The position numbers and the translations under genes were made by a program. A model generated the notes under the pieces. It was not told the origin of the DNA. It ran no database searches and saw only the letters and a program-made list of their open reading frames with translations. Shown piece after piece: positions 25,246-34,907 of a stretch of 64,000 nucleotides of DNA (positions are counted from its first letter, which is position 1; each line of letters begins with the position of its first letter). Origin of the DNA: Acidobacteriaceae bacterium (GTDB lineage Bacteria; Acidobacteriota; Terriglobia; Bryobacterales; Bryobacteraceae); assembly GCA_019240405.1 (NCBI GenBank), contig JAFAYL010000024.1:37259-101258 (forward strand), read 5' to 3'.

Positions 25246-27696
25246 ATGTTTAAGTTCGATAAGTCTTTCACAAACTCAGTCCTTTTATCAGCTCTGGTAA
25301 TCACGCTTTCCGGCTGCAGTCACACTCCGAAGCCGGGAACTGTACAGGACGAAGCCATGCGCGCGGGGCGTGACGCTAAGTCGTTTCCAGCAGCGGACGA
25401 AGATTACTTCCATGACATGGATGGCGGGATAGGGCTCACTCCCAACGAAATCAAGGGCCGGAACACCTGGATTGTTTGGACGGGCGGCAATGATCGCTTT
25501 TGGGACATCATCGGCGTTGACAGCTTTGGGGCGCTTGATTTTCTAAAGACGATTTCCTCACATCCGAGCCTCAAATTCAGCCGTGACAACCGCTGGAGTT
25601 GGCTCGGCTTAGTTAACGAGCCGTGTTTTGAAAAAGCTACTGGACCCGATCCCAACCGGTATGGTTTGTGGCTCGATAAGCGCCGCTCTGATTGTCCACC
25701 TGATCCTTTCGAGAATGAATCGAAATATCCAGGCGTGAAGATTGGCGCGCGCGGAAGGAATTTGCCGGTTGGCTCCTTTTACGGTTCTGCGACGGGAATT
25801 GTTGGTTTGCGTTTGTTTCCGAATCCTGAGTTCGACGAAGCAGCAGCCAAAAGGTGGGATGCGAACCGTTTCTACACCGATCCAGGTTACTATCGCGATC
25901 GAAAACTGATTCGGCCGTATCGGGTCGGCATGTCGTGCGGATTTTGCCACATTGGCGCGAATCCTGTGAAACCGCCTAGTGATCCTGAACACCCTCGATG
26001 GCAGAATCTCAGTTCCAACGTTGGAGCGCAGTACTTCTGGCTGGATCGCGTGTTTGATTGGGACAGTGATCCGACCAGTTTCGTCTTCCAGTTATTCCAT
26101 ACCCAGCGCCCTGGAACACTTGATACCTCGCTAGTGTCGACGGATAACATCAATAATCCGCGCACAATGAACGCTATTTACAACCTCGGTGCGAGATTGC
26201 AGCAGGCTAAACGCTTCGGGAAAGAAACGCTAGGCGGTGGCAGCTTGAACAACAGGCAGTTTAACAACTACGTTCCTCCGGATTCGCCACTCGCGGCATT
26301 TTTTGTATCACCCGCCACCGTATACTCGCCTCGGGTATTGAAGGACGCCGCTGACTCTGTTGGCGCACTAGGGGCGCTGAATCGTGTTTTTATAAACATC
26401 GGTTTGTTCAGCGAAGAGTGGCTACTACACTTTAATCCACTGATCGGAGGGAAACGTCCATCGCCGATTGAAATCACGGTGGCGCGGAGTAATTCAACAT
26501 ATTGGGGTGCGACCGAAGCTCAGACGCCCAACATGGCGCTTTTCTTTCTCAAGAGCACTGCGCCTCACAAGTTGCGGGATGCACCGGGTGGATCCAAATA
26601 CCTGAGTGACAACACCGGAATCTTGAGCCGCGGCAAGATTATGTTTGCTGAAAAGTGCGGGCGATGCCACTCTAGCAAGCTGCCGTCACCTGCAGTCGGG
26701 CTCGATCCAGGCGGCTGCTCCGGTAGAGACTATTTGACTTGCTGGAACAAATATTGGGCGTGGACGAAAACGGAGGATTTTAAGTCGAAGATGCGCGCCA
26801 TCGTCATGGCGCCGGATTTCCTTGACGATAATTTCCTTTCGGCTGAATTCCGTGTACCTGTGACGCTGCTCGAAACGAATGCATGTAGCCCGCTTGCGAC
26901 GAACGCCATTCGCAACAATATTTGGGACAATTTCTCATCGGAAACATACAAGAACTTGCCTTCGGTCGGCACGATCACGGTCTACAATCCGATGACCGGA
27001 GATCCGCAACAGTTCACGATGCCGGGAGGCGGACGAGGATACACGCGTCCGGCATCACTAATAAGTCTCTGGTCCACAGCTCCCTTTCTCCTGAACAACA
27101 GCGTTGGCAAATTCAATCCCATGCCGTCCGTTGAAGCGCGCATGGACTCTTTCCAAGATTCCATCGAGAAGATGCTATGGCCGGAGAAACGCGACAAAGA
27201 TGCCGTTCTCGGTGATAAGGTCCCCGGAGTAATTGACCGCACCACGACCAAGTGCTATCTGCGCGTGCCCCTCGGCTATGTCCCGGATTACCTGAAACCG
27301 CTGCTGGGATGGGGTCAGCGATTGTTTCCAAATTTGTATGGAAATGACAGCATTGAGATCGGCCCCATTCCAGCCGGCACACCGGTTGGACTGATCGCCA
27401 ATTTAGACCTGCTCGCCGATGATTCCGATCTGGCCGGGAGAGTTGATCATGATGCTAGAGTTTTGAATCTGCTCCTCAAACTCAAGCACGATTTGGCAAA
27501 TCTTCCGCACGATGCAAGCGATGAACAGGCGCGCCAGGTGCTTCAAAATTTGGTGGCTCCCTTGATGGCACTTAGTAAGTGCCCCGACTACGTCGTCAAC
27601 CGTGGCCATTACTTCGGGACGGCGTATCTGAAAGAGGAGACACCACTGAGCGACGACGATAAGCGCGCGCTGATCGAGTTTCTAAAGACCTTGTAG
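25246..27696 (+). CDS. dihaem cytochrome c lipoprotein
   Basis: This 816-residue lipoprotein has a signal peptide with lipobox LSGC (Cys24) and two c-type haem sites: CGFCH at residues 231-235 and CGRCH at 471-475. The region between is beta-rich and unlike standard small cytochromes c; large exported proteins of this kind are often annotated as c-type cytochromes next to GMC oxidoreductases. The role inferred is acceptor of electrons from the adjacent oxidase-like flavoprotein, passing them to the respiratory chain. I start at ATG 25246, 36 bp inside the longest frame, because of the AGGAAGG site and the signal peptide. The GMC gene starts 58 bp downstream. Confidence 0.78.
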   Translation: MFKFDKSFTNSVLLSALVITLSGCSHTPKPGTVQDEAMRAGRDAKSFPAADEDYFHDMDGGIGLTPNEIKGRNTWIVWTGGNDRFWDIIGVDSFGALDFLKTISSHPSLKFSRDNRWSWLGLVNEPCFEKATGPDPNRYGLWLDKRRSDCPPDPFENESKYPGVKIGARGRNLPVGSFYGSATGIVGLRLFPNPEFDEAAAKRWDANRFYTDPGYYRDRKLIRPYRVGMSCGFCHIGANPVKPPSDPEHPRWQNLSSNVGAQYFWLDRVFDWDSDPTSFVFQLFHTQRPGTLDTSLVSTDNINNPRTMNAIYNLGARLQQAKRFGKETLGGGSLNNRQFNNYVPPDSPLAAFFVSPATVYSPRVLKDAADSVGALGALNRVFINIGLFSEEWLLHFNPLIGGKRPSPIEITVARSNSTYWGATEAQTPNMALFFLKSTAPHKLRDAPGGSKYLSDNTGILSRGKIMFAEKCGRCHSSKLPSPAVGLDPGGCSGRDYLTCWNKYWAWTKTEDFKSKMRAIVMAPDFLDDNFLSAEFRVPVTLLETNACSPLATNAIRNNIWDNFSSETYKNLPSVGTITVYNPMTGDPQQFTMPGGGRGYTRPASLISLWSTAPFLLNNSVGKFNPMPSVEARMDSFQDSIEKMLWPEKRDKDAVLGDKVPGVIDRTTTKCYLRVPLGYVPDYLKPLLGWGQRLFPNLYGNDSIEIGPIPAGTPVGLIANLDLLADDSDLAGRVDHDARVLNLLLKLKHDLANLPHDASDEQARQVLQNLVAPLMALSKCPDYVVNRGHYFGTAYLKEETPLSDDDKRALIEFLKTL

Positions 27697-27754
27697 AGTC
27701 GCAGCGCCGGCGAGAGCTATCGTGCTTTCGCCTGCGCTAGTAAGTCGAGGACTG

Positions 27755-29719
27755 ATGAGTACTACCGATTTTGATTACGTCATTGTGGGATCAGGTGCCG
27801 GTGGAGGGCCGCTGGCCGCGAACCTTGCGAAAACTGGATTCAGCGTTTTGCTTATGGAAGCCGGCGGTGATCCATGTTCGGTGAATGACATGGGCCGTTG
27901 GATGTACGAAGTACCTATTTTTCACGGGCTTTCTACCGAATATCCAGAATGCGCGTGGAATTACTTCGTCAGGCACTATTCAGATGACGAGCAGCAGAAG
28001 AGAGACACGAAATATGTAGCGGAAAAAGACGGGGTTTGGTATCCCCGTGCCGGCACGCTCGGCGGCTGCACCGCGCATAACGCGATGATTACGGTTCTAC
28101 CGCAAGCAAGCGATTGGAATCGCATCGCGACGATAACGGGTGACGCAAGCTGGCGAGCTGAGAACATGCGGCACTATTTCACCCGCCTTGAAAATTGCAG
28201 GTACATCGCGAATCCGGATTCACCTAAAGGTCAAATCGAAGGCGTCCTTTCGTCGATTCGGGAGCTGCTCAAGGGAGACAAGGATTGGCGCGACTGGTCT
28301 CATGGCCATGGGTTTAACGGGTGGCTTCCAACTTCGGAGGCAGACCCGACTCTGGTCCTGCATGACCCGGAGATCGTTTCTACGCTTCTCGATGCAGTGA
28401 AGGAGGCGATCCTCGCTCGAATCGGCAATCCGTTAGTTCGGTTCGACACCAGATTTGATCCCAACGATTCTCGTAATGCGACTGAAAGCCCCGAGGGACT
28501 AGCGTTTACTCCACTCGCAGTGGACAAAGGCAGACGCAATGGTCCTCGCGAATATCTGCTTCGGACGCAGAAAAGTTTCCCCGATAAGTTGACGATTTTG
28601 AAAAACGCCCTAGCGATGCGAGTGATTTTTGAGGGTACGCAAGCTGTGGGCGTTGAGTACCGGGAAGGACCTCATTTATATAAAGCCGATCCGCAAGCAG
28701 TTGAAAACCCCGCTGCCGCGTCCCGCCGCGAAGTACGCGTGCGACGGGAAGTGATTCTGGCCGCAGGCGCCTTTAATAGTCCCCAGTTGTTGAAGTTATC
28801 CGGTATTGGGCCGTGCGCGGAGTTATCTGCATTCGGCATCCCAGTGATTGTTGATCTGCCGGGAGTTGGGGAGAATTTACAAGATCGATATGAGATTGGT
28901 GTAGTCTCAGAATTCACCCGCAATTTCAAGCTGCTGAATAACGCGACATTCGCACCTCCATCGCCGGATCCCGATGCTTATTTCAAGGAGTGGGAGGCAG
29001 GAAGAGGTATTTATGCTTCGAACGGAGCGTTGATCGGGATCATTAAACGATCGACACCGGATAAACAAGAGCCGGACCTTTATATTTTTGGGCTGCCCGG
29101 GTTCTTCAGAGGCTATAAACCGGGTTACTCGAAGGAGTTCGAGCGTTTTCACAATCGGTTTACCTGGGCCATTCTAAAAGCCCGAACGAACAACACCGGC
29201 GGACGTGTCACGCTGCGTTCCGCGAATGCGTGGGACATGCCGAAAATCGAATTTCATTATTTTTCAGAGGGCAATGATAAACGCGGTGAGGATCTCGAAG
29301 CGGTAGTCGAGGGAGTTGAATTCGTGCGCGATATGAACCGGCGTTTGCAGAACGTAGGTCTAATCGCGAATGAATTACTGCCAGGGTCTGACTATCAGAC
29401 CAAAGAAGCCATTCGGGAATTTATTCAAAATGAAGCCTGGGGTCATCATGCATCATGCTCTGCCAGAATCGGCGCTGATAATGATCGAATGGCTGTCTTA
29501 GACAGTAGATTCCGAGTCCTAGGAACCCAAGGCTTGCGCGTCGTGGACGCTTCGGTGTTCCCGCGAATTCCCGGATACTTTATCGTTAGCGCCGTTTATA
29601 TGATCAGCGAAAAGGCCACCGACGTCATTGCTGAGGACGCCGAGCAACAGTCACCCATAAGCAGGACTCAAGAGGCAGCCAACGCGCCTTCTCCATCGGG
29701 GCCTTCGATCAAAGGCTAG
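27755..29719 (+). CDS. GMC-family FAD oxidoreductase
   Basis: This 654-residue GMC oxidoreductase has the FAD-binding loop VIVGSGAGGGPLAANLA (residues 9-25), the second flavin motif GGCTAHNAMITV, GVGENLQDRYEIGVV, and the C-terminal active-site region WGHHASCSARIG (His564, His565) with the final flavin contact RVVDASVFPRIPGYF. GMC enzymes oxidise alcohols, sugars and sterols. I chose ATG 27755, with CGAGG about 7 bp upstream, over the frame start at 27722. With the preceding dihaem cytochrome it resembles membrane-linked dehydrogenase/cytochrome pairs; the nearby patatin suggests a lipid-derived alcohol or aldehyde as substrate, but this is inference. Confidence 0.85.
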   Translation: MSTTDFDYVIVGSGAGGGPLAANLAKTGFSVLLMEAGGDPCSVNDMGRWMYEVPIFHGLSTEYPECAWNYFVRHYSDDEQQKRDTKYVAEKDGVWYPRAGTLGGCTAHNAMITVLPQASDWNRIATITGDASWRAENMRHYFTRLENCRYIANPDSPKGQIEGVLSSIRELLKGDKDWRDWSHGHGFNGWLPTSEADPTLVLHDPEIVSTLLDAVKEAILARIGNPLVRFDTRFDPNDSRNATESPEGLAFTPLAVDKGRRNGPREYLLRTQKSFPDKLTILKNALAMRVIFEGTQAVGVEYREGPHLYKADPQAVENPAAASRREVRVRREVILAAGAFNSPQLLKLSGIGPCAELSAFGIPVIVDLPGVGENLQDRYEIGVVSEFTRNFKLLNNATFAPPSPDPDAYFKEWEAGRGIYASNGALIGIIKRSTPDKQEPDLYIFGLPGFFRGYKPGYSKEFERFHNRFTWAILKARTNNTGGRVTLRSANAWDMPKIEFHYFSEGNDKRGEDLEAVVEGVEFVRDMNRRLQNVGLIANELLPGSDYQTKEAIREFIQNEAWGHHASCSARIGADNDRMAVLDSRFRVLGTQGLRVVDASVFPRIPGYFIVSAVYMISEKATDVIAEDAEQQSPISRTQEAANAPSPSGPSIKG

Positions 29720-29792
29720 TGAGCGCCCGTGGAATTCACACTTATTTCCGGGCTGCAATTGGGCGATGGAATGGGGGAACCCGCTAGTCTCT

Positions 29793-32700
29793 TTATTGCG
29801 CTTTGACCCGGCGGCGAGCGTCTGCAACCTGCGGATCGGGATCGCTATTTTGCTTGATTGCGAGGAAAGCTTTGAGATCCTCAGCGGCCCCGGCGCTCCC
29901 CAGGCCCTCTCGCGCGAGGGCACGACAGTAATAGACCGGAGGAAGATAGCGTAAGGTGGGCTCATCATCGAGGAAAACAGAGGTAGCTTCGCCCCGGCGC
30001 TTTAGGCAGAGATCGAATTCGCTTTCTGCATCCGGATATTGTTCGGCTTTCAGGTATGCCCGACCCAAATCGAACCTGCCGAGCCAAGTGTCGGCCAGCT
30101 TCTGCGAATCCTGAAAACTGGTGACGGCTTCATGCAGCTTGCCGCTCGCAAGCTGGGTTTCTCCCTCGATCAGTTTCGCGAGCGCGCGCGGCTCAGGGCC
30201 GAACTTGCTGCTTAGCTTAGCTGCCAATCCCAAGGCATCTGCGTTCTTGCCACCTTCCACATGGATGTGCGCGATCAAATAAAGGATGTTTTCTTCATCG
30301 CTAAGCGCGAGCGCCTTGGCCGCGTCCTGCATCGCAGCCGCGCGTTCGCCTCTTTGAAGGTGATCGCCGGCAGACACGATAAGTTTCAGTGCTGCGGCAC
30401 TCGTATTCGTCTTCTCGAGATCTGCTTTTGTACCCTCGTCCAGGATTTTGAGCGCGGCAGCGTAACGCCCTTCGTAAGTTGCGAGATCGGCGCGCGCGAG
30501 TGATGCTTCGGATGCGCCCCACGCGCTAAGCGGTGCCATCTGCGTGTATGCTTGTTCAGCCTCCGCGTCCGCTCCCCGTCCGGCCTCCGACAATCCCAGG
30601 CAAAGATACGCTTTCTCGAACGACGGATTCATTTTCAGAATCGTTTTGGACTCCTGAATTGCTGTGTCAAAATCACCCGCATACATTGCGTACAAGCCGA
30701 CGTTATTTCTCTGCAGGAGATTGTCGGGATAAATCTTGATTGCTCGCCGGCCTTCTTCAAGCGCGGCCTTCATGTCCCGGCTGTAGAAGTCAGCAAGCGC
30801 GAGGTTCGCGATTCCGGCGGTATCGGCCGGATACTGCTTTACCAATGTTTCAAACTGTTCCTTCGCATTGTGATATTCGCGCATCAGGAGGTAATAGCCG
30901 CCGCGCGTGCGGTATTTTTCGCGATCGGATTCCTGATCGATATGGGCCAAAGCAAGCCGGTAGTAGTGTTCAGCCTCTTGCCGTCTGCCGAGATTAGCCA
31001 ACATGGCCGCGATGCCGGCATAAGCGCGGCTGAGTTTCGGGTCGATTTGAGTTGCTTCTCGATAAGCTGCGATAGCCTGTTCCCACTTGCCCGACCACTG
31101 GAGTTCTTGTGCTTGCGCGTATTTTTGCGCTGCGGTCAGCGATGTGGACGTGAAAGTTTCGGCCGCCGTATTGTGCGATGAAGCGGCGGAGTCGCCGAGA
31201 GCGCTTCGTATGCGTGAAGCGATCTTGTCAACGGCTTTCGGCAATTCGCGTTCACTCGATACATCCGCGTCGCGCGAGATAAGCGTGTTTCCTTTGCTCG
31301 CATCAATTGCCGCAGCCGACAACCTGTATCCATCGGGCTTTCGCTCGACTGAACCGGAAATCACAACGGGGACACCTTCGCGCATCGCGACCAATCTGGC
31401 GACGCTCTGATCGAGGTTTTTCACTCCAGGTTTCAGTTGCTCCGCGATTTTCCTCGCTTGGCCGCGATTGAACGAAGTAATAAAGGAAGCGCCCTCGAGT
31501 GCAACCTGAAACATCGGCTCTATTGCTCCCTCCAGAACTGGGTCGCCGGAGCGATTCCGAAAGTCCGAGATGAGCAGCTTTACGGTGGGATGTACCCTTG
31601 CCTTACGTGCGTTCACTTCATCGCGAATGACGATGCCCGCGGCGACTAAAAGCAAAGCCGCGAGACCCGACGCAACCCATCGCCAGCGCGTCATTTGCTT
31701 TGCGCCAACGGTGCTGCGAATGCCGAGCCATACTTCGAGATCGTGCACCAATTCAGACGCAGAAGGATAACGCCGCGCAGGCTCCTTCTCCAAACACTTC
31801 AAAACGATTTCGTTGAGGCGCTTGGGAACCTCTGGATTCAGCTCCACCGGCGGAGTCGGCGCTTCCGCGGTCCTCTTTAATAACGTTTCTTTCGCGGTTG
31901 CACCAAGGAAGGGCACCTTTCCGGTCAAAAGCTCGTAGAAGATGAGTCCCACAGTAAAGATGTCGGAGCTCGCATCGACCGGCTCGCAACGGGCTTGCTC
32001 AGGCGACATATATCTCGGGGTACCGATTAGCGCGCCAATCTCTGTTAAATCCGCGCGTGCATGCTGCGTTTGATTCCCGTTCGATTCGCCCGAATCTTTG
32101 ACCTCGGTCGAAAAGGCAATTCCGAAGTCCATCACCGCGATTCGGCCGCGAATGTCAATCATGATGTTCTGGGGCTTTAGATCACGATGAATAACGCCTT
32201 GCGAGTGTGCGGCAGCCAATCCCCGACATGCCTGCAGGATCACTTCGGCGGCTTCCCGTGGCGGAAATTTACGTTTTTCGGCGAGTATGTCGGTGATTTC
32301 GCGGCCTTCGATGTACTCCATGCTGATGAACTTCAGCCCGTCGGCCACGCCAAGATCGAAAATGCGAACTACGTTCGGGTGTGTCACCTGCCGCGCAAGA
32401 ATTAGCTCTTGCTTGAAGCGCTGCAGGATGTATGCGTTGTTGGCTAAATCAGGGCGAATTACTTTGATGGCAACTAAGCGATCGACTTCCATATCGCGCG
32501 CCTTGTAAACCGCGCCCATGCCGCCCTCTCCAAGCGCTCGAAGAATCTCATAACGATCGCCGAGCCAGCTTCCAACTGCCAAGTGGCCGGCAGCCGCTCG
32601 CGCGTATGAAGACGGCGTTACCGCGGCCGACCATCCTGGCCCGATTCCCGCTCCATCCGTTCGATCGATAAAGTCCGAAGACGAGTCGGCTGTCGCATCA

Positions 32701-32924
32701 TCGATGCCGGCGACTGGATTGGATAGAGTCCTTGCCGGCGCAACGCGTGTCGCGTCGCCGGCTCTCGAATCAGACGCTGGAGTGTCTGCATCCCTCCCGT
32801 GTCCTTCTGAAAGGGCACGAGTGGCTAAATCTTCTTGCGACTGTGCGAGCTCCGTTCCGCAAACTGAACACCGCTCTGTCGTGTTATTGCTGAGCGCCTT
32901 TGCTTTACAGTCGCTACACAACAT
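29793..32924 (-). CDS. Ser/Thr protein kinase with zinc-ribbon N-terminus and TPR C-terminus
   Basis: This 1043-residue kinase begins with a CxxC/CxxC zinc-ribbon (LCSDCKAKALSN, RCSVCGTEL). A Pkn-type kinase domain at about 130-400 has the G-loop LGEGGMGAVYKA, the Lys in VAIKVI, HRDLKPQNIM, MDFGIAFS and GTPRYMSPEQ. A transmembrane helix (WVASGLAALLLVAAGIVI) is followed by a TolB-like domain (LLISDFRNRSGDPVLEGAIE) and a long row of TPRs (about 580-1030). The catalytic residues are intact, so it is probably an active kinase sensing or scaffolding periplasmic partners through the TPR region. It is convergent with the GMC gene. Confidence 0.88.
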   Translation of the reverse strand: MLCSDCKAKALSNNTTERCSVCGTELAQSQEDLATRALSEGHGRDADTPASDSRAGDATRVAPARTLSNPVAGIDDATADSSSDFIDRTDGAGIGPGWSAAVTPSSYARAAAGHLAVGSWLGDRYEILRALGEGGMGAVYKARDMEVDRLVAIKVIRPDLANNAYILQRFKQELILARQVTHPNVVRIFDLGVADGLKFISMEYIEGREITDILAEKRKFPPREAAEVILQACRGLAAAHSQGVIHRDLKPQNIMIDIRGRIAVMDFGIAFSTEVKDSGESNGNQTQHARADLTEIGALIGTPRYMSPEQARCEPVDASSDIFTVGLIFYELLTGKVPFLGATAKETLLKRTAEAPTPPVELNPEVPKRLNEIVLKCLEKEPARRYPSASELVHDLEVWLGIRSTVGAKQMTRWRWVASGLAALLLVAAGIVIRDEVNARKARVHPTVKLLISDFRNRSGDPVLEGAIEPMFQVALEGASFITSFNRGQARKIAEQLKPGVKNLDQSVARLVAMREGVPVVISGSVERKPDGYRLSAAAIDASKGNTLISRDADVSSERELPKAVDKIASRIRSALGDSAASSHNTAAETFTSTSLTAAQKYAQAQELQWSGKWEQAIAAYREATQIDPKLSRAYAGIAAMLANLGRRQEAEHYYRLALAHIDQESDREKYRTRGGYYLLMREYHNAKEQFETLVKQYPADTAGIANLALADFYSRDMKAALEEGRRAIKIYPDNLLQRNNVGLYAMYAGDFDTAIQESKTILKMNPSFEKAYLCLGLSEAGRGADAEAEQAYTQMAPLSAWGASEASLARADLATYEGRYAAALKILDEGTKADLEKTNTSAAALKLIVSAGDHLQRGERAAAMQDAAKALALSDEENILYLIAHIHVEGGKNADALGLAAKLSSKFGPEPRALAKLIEGETQLASGKLHEAVTSFQDSQKLADTWLGRFDLGRAYLKAEQYPDAESEFDLCLKRRGEATSVFLDDEPTLRYLPPVYYCRALAREGLGSAGAAEDLKAFLAIKQNSDPDPQVADARRRVKAQ

Positions 32925-33091
32925 GAGGAAAACCGCAAGACCGGAAACCCAGATCGTATAGCTTGCAAAGAATCCGAGTCGTCCTTCTACACGCGCCGCA
33001 TTACGCCGCTAAACGTGACACGAATGGTTCAAAGATAACACAGTAAGTCATCCGACCGTTTTCAAAGTCTGAAATCTAAAGCATGTAAAAT

Positions 33092-33736
33092 GTGGGGTTG
33101 TTAGCGGTACAAAAATCATGGGCCGGCGTTCTCGGAGCGTTGCACAATGATTTTGTTTTTGAGAGGAGAGTGGGAATACTCTCGGACCTTTTGGCCTCAT
33201 TGTTGCCCCAAAGCGCCCGGGTTCTTGACGTTGGGTGTGGTGATGGCGCCATTTCCTTTCGAATAAAACAAAGACGTCCGGACATTGAAATTCGCGGAGT
33301 TGAGGTGCTCCCGCGCGAGCGTACACACATCCCAGTCGAGGTATTCGATGGCGTCCATATCCCCTACGAAAACGCAAGCTTCAATGTTGTTATGTTCTCT
33401 GATGTTCTGCATCATACGAACAAACCTGAACTCATTTTGAGCGAAGCGCGCAGAGTTGCTTCGCAATATGTGCTGATCAAGGATCACTATCGAAACGGTT
33501 TCGCCGCAGGAATGCGCCTGCGCTTCATGGATTGGATTGGGAATGCGCGATTCGGTGTTGCGCTGCCCTACAACTACTGGAGCAGAAACGAGTGGAGCGC
33601 CAACTGGCAACATATCGGGTTGTGCCCGGCCAAATTGATTACGAAACTTGGCTTGTACCCACCCTTTGCCGACTGGCTATTTGGCGGTGGATTGCACTTC
33701 ATCGCGCTTCTGAGTAAGTGTGAACCAACGGACTGA
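33092..33736 (+). CDS. class I SAM-dependent methyltransferase
   Basis: The 214-residue protein has a methyltransferase fold: the SAM loop VLDVGCGDGAISFRI, VEVFDGVHIPY (motif II acidic region), and FSDVLHHTNKPELILSEARR (motif IV). It matches the Methyltransf_11 pattern. Its substrate is unknown, but the following glycosyltransferase starts right after its stop, so methylation of a glycan or polyisoprenyl-linked sugar is a reasonable guess. The start is GTG 33092; TTG 33098 is nearby, and no ribosome-binding site decides between them. Confidence 0.78.
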   Translation: MGLLAVQKSWAGVLGALHNDFVFERRVGILSDLLASLLPQSARVLDVGCGDGAISFRIKQRRPDIEIRGVEVLPRERTHIPVEVFDGVHIPYENASFNVVMFSDVLHHTNKPELILSEARRVASQYVLIKDHYRNGFAAGMRLRFMDWIGNARFGVALPYNYWSRNEWSANWQHIGLCPAKLITKLGLYPPFADWLFGGGLHFIALLSKCEPTD

Positions 33737-34900
33737 ATGAAGCCCGGCATTTCGGAAAACGTGATCAGCGTCGTGATGCCCTGCCTGAACGAGGCGGAAA
33801 CGCTGGCAACTTGCATACGAAAAGCGCGGTCTGCGATTCAAGAGACCGGAGTAACTGGCGAAGTGATTGTGGCCGATAACGGGAGTACCGATGGGTCCCA
33901 GCAGATTGCAGCTCGGGAAGGGGCTCGCGTTGTGCCTACTCCTGTTAGAGGATATGGGGCTGCCTTGATGGGCGGTATCGATGCTGCTTCGAGCAAGTAT
34001 ATTTTAATGGCAGATGCCGATGATAGCTATAGCTTCTCGCATCTGCCACGCTTCTTGGAAGCGCTCAATCGCGGCGCCGACCTTGTAATAGGAAATCGCT
34101 TCAAGGGGAGGATCGAACCTGACGCCATGCCTCCCTTGCACCGGTATTTGGGCAATCCTGTCCTGACTCTGTTGGGAAAGCTCTTTTTTAAGGCGCCCGT
34201 CGGAGATTTCCATTGCGGAATTCGCGCTTTTTCAAAAACCGCTATTCAGTCATTGCAGCTCCGAACCACGGGCATGGAGTTTGCGAGCGAAATGATTGTG
34301 AAAGCCAGCTTAGCTGGACTACGAATCGTCGAGGTCCCCACGAACCTGTCTCCGGACGGACGCACCCGGCGTCCACATCTTCGTACGTGGCGCGACGGAT
34401 GGAGACACTTGCGTTTCCTGTTACTTTACAGCCCGCGCTGGCTGTTTCTTTATCCTGGAACAATCCTCCTTGTGGTTGGCTGCCTTGCAACGATCTGGCT
34501 TCTGCCGCGTGAGCGCGCTATCGGCAGCGTTCATTTTGATGTCGGAACGCTTGCTTACGCGCTTGCAGCTTTGCTGATTGGTTTTCACACCTGCGTTTTC
34601 GCGGTGAGCGCTAAGATCTTTGGAATTTCGGAAAGACTGCTTCCTGCGGATCCAAAATTCGAGAGGTGGTTTCAATATGTCACGCTCGAGAAGGGATTGG
34701 CTTTTGGGGTTCTCCTTTTACTAGTTGGATTCGCGGACGCAATTTATGGGCTTTGGAGATGGGCGCAATCGGGATTCGGTCCACTCACTGCTTCGTTGTC
34801 GATCCGGCTAAGTTTGCCCGCGGCAGCCGCGGTCATGCTTGGCGTTGAAGTGATACTGACTAGCTTTTTCTTGAGTCTGTTGGGGATGAAACGGCGCTGA
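33737..34900 (+). CDS. family 2 glycosyltransferase with C-terminal membrane helices
   Basis: This 387-residue GT2 enzyme resembles dolichyl-phosphate mannose/glucose synthases. The GT-A domain at about 12-240 has VVMPCLNEAETLATC, VIVADNGSTDGSQQIA, and the metal-binding LMADADDSYSF (DxD), followed by LVIGNRFKGR. Four hydrophobic segments after residue 235 (for example LFLYPGTILLVVGCLATIWL) anchor it in the membrane. It starts at the base after the methyltransferase stop, so the two genes form an operon. A sugar is probably transferred from a nucleotide to a polyprenyl phosphate for cell-surface glycans. It is convergent with the downstream PP2C gene, 7 bp away. Confidence 0.87.
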   Translation: MKPGISENVISVVMPCLNEAETLATCIRKARSAIQETGVTGEVIVADNGSTDGSQQIAAREGARVVPTPVRGYGAALMGGIDAASSKYILMADADDSYSFSHLPRFLEALNRGADLVIGNRFKGRIEPDAMPPLHRYLGNPVLTLLGKLFFKAPVGDFHCGIRAFSKTAIQSLQLRTTGMEFASEMIVKASLAGLRIVEVPTNLSPDGRTRRPHLRTWRDGWRHLRFLLLYSPRWLFLYPGTILLVVGCLATIWLLPRERAIGSVHFDVGTLAYALAALLIGFHTCVFAVSAKIFGISERLLPADPKFERWFQYVTLEKGLAFGVLLLLVGFADAIYGLWRWAQSGFGPLTASLSIRLSLPAAAAVMLGVEVILTSFFLSLLGMKRR

Positions 34901-34907
34901 TCCGGTT

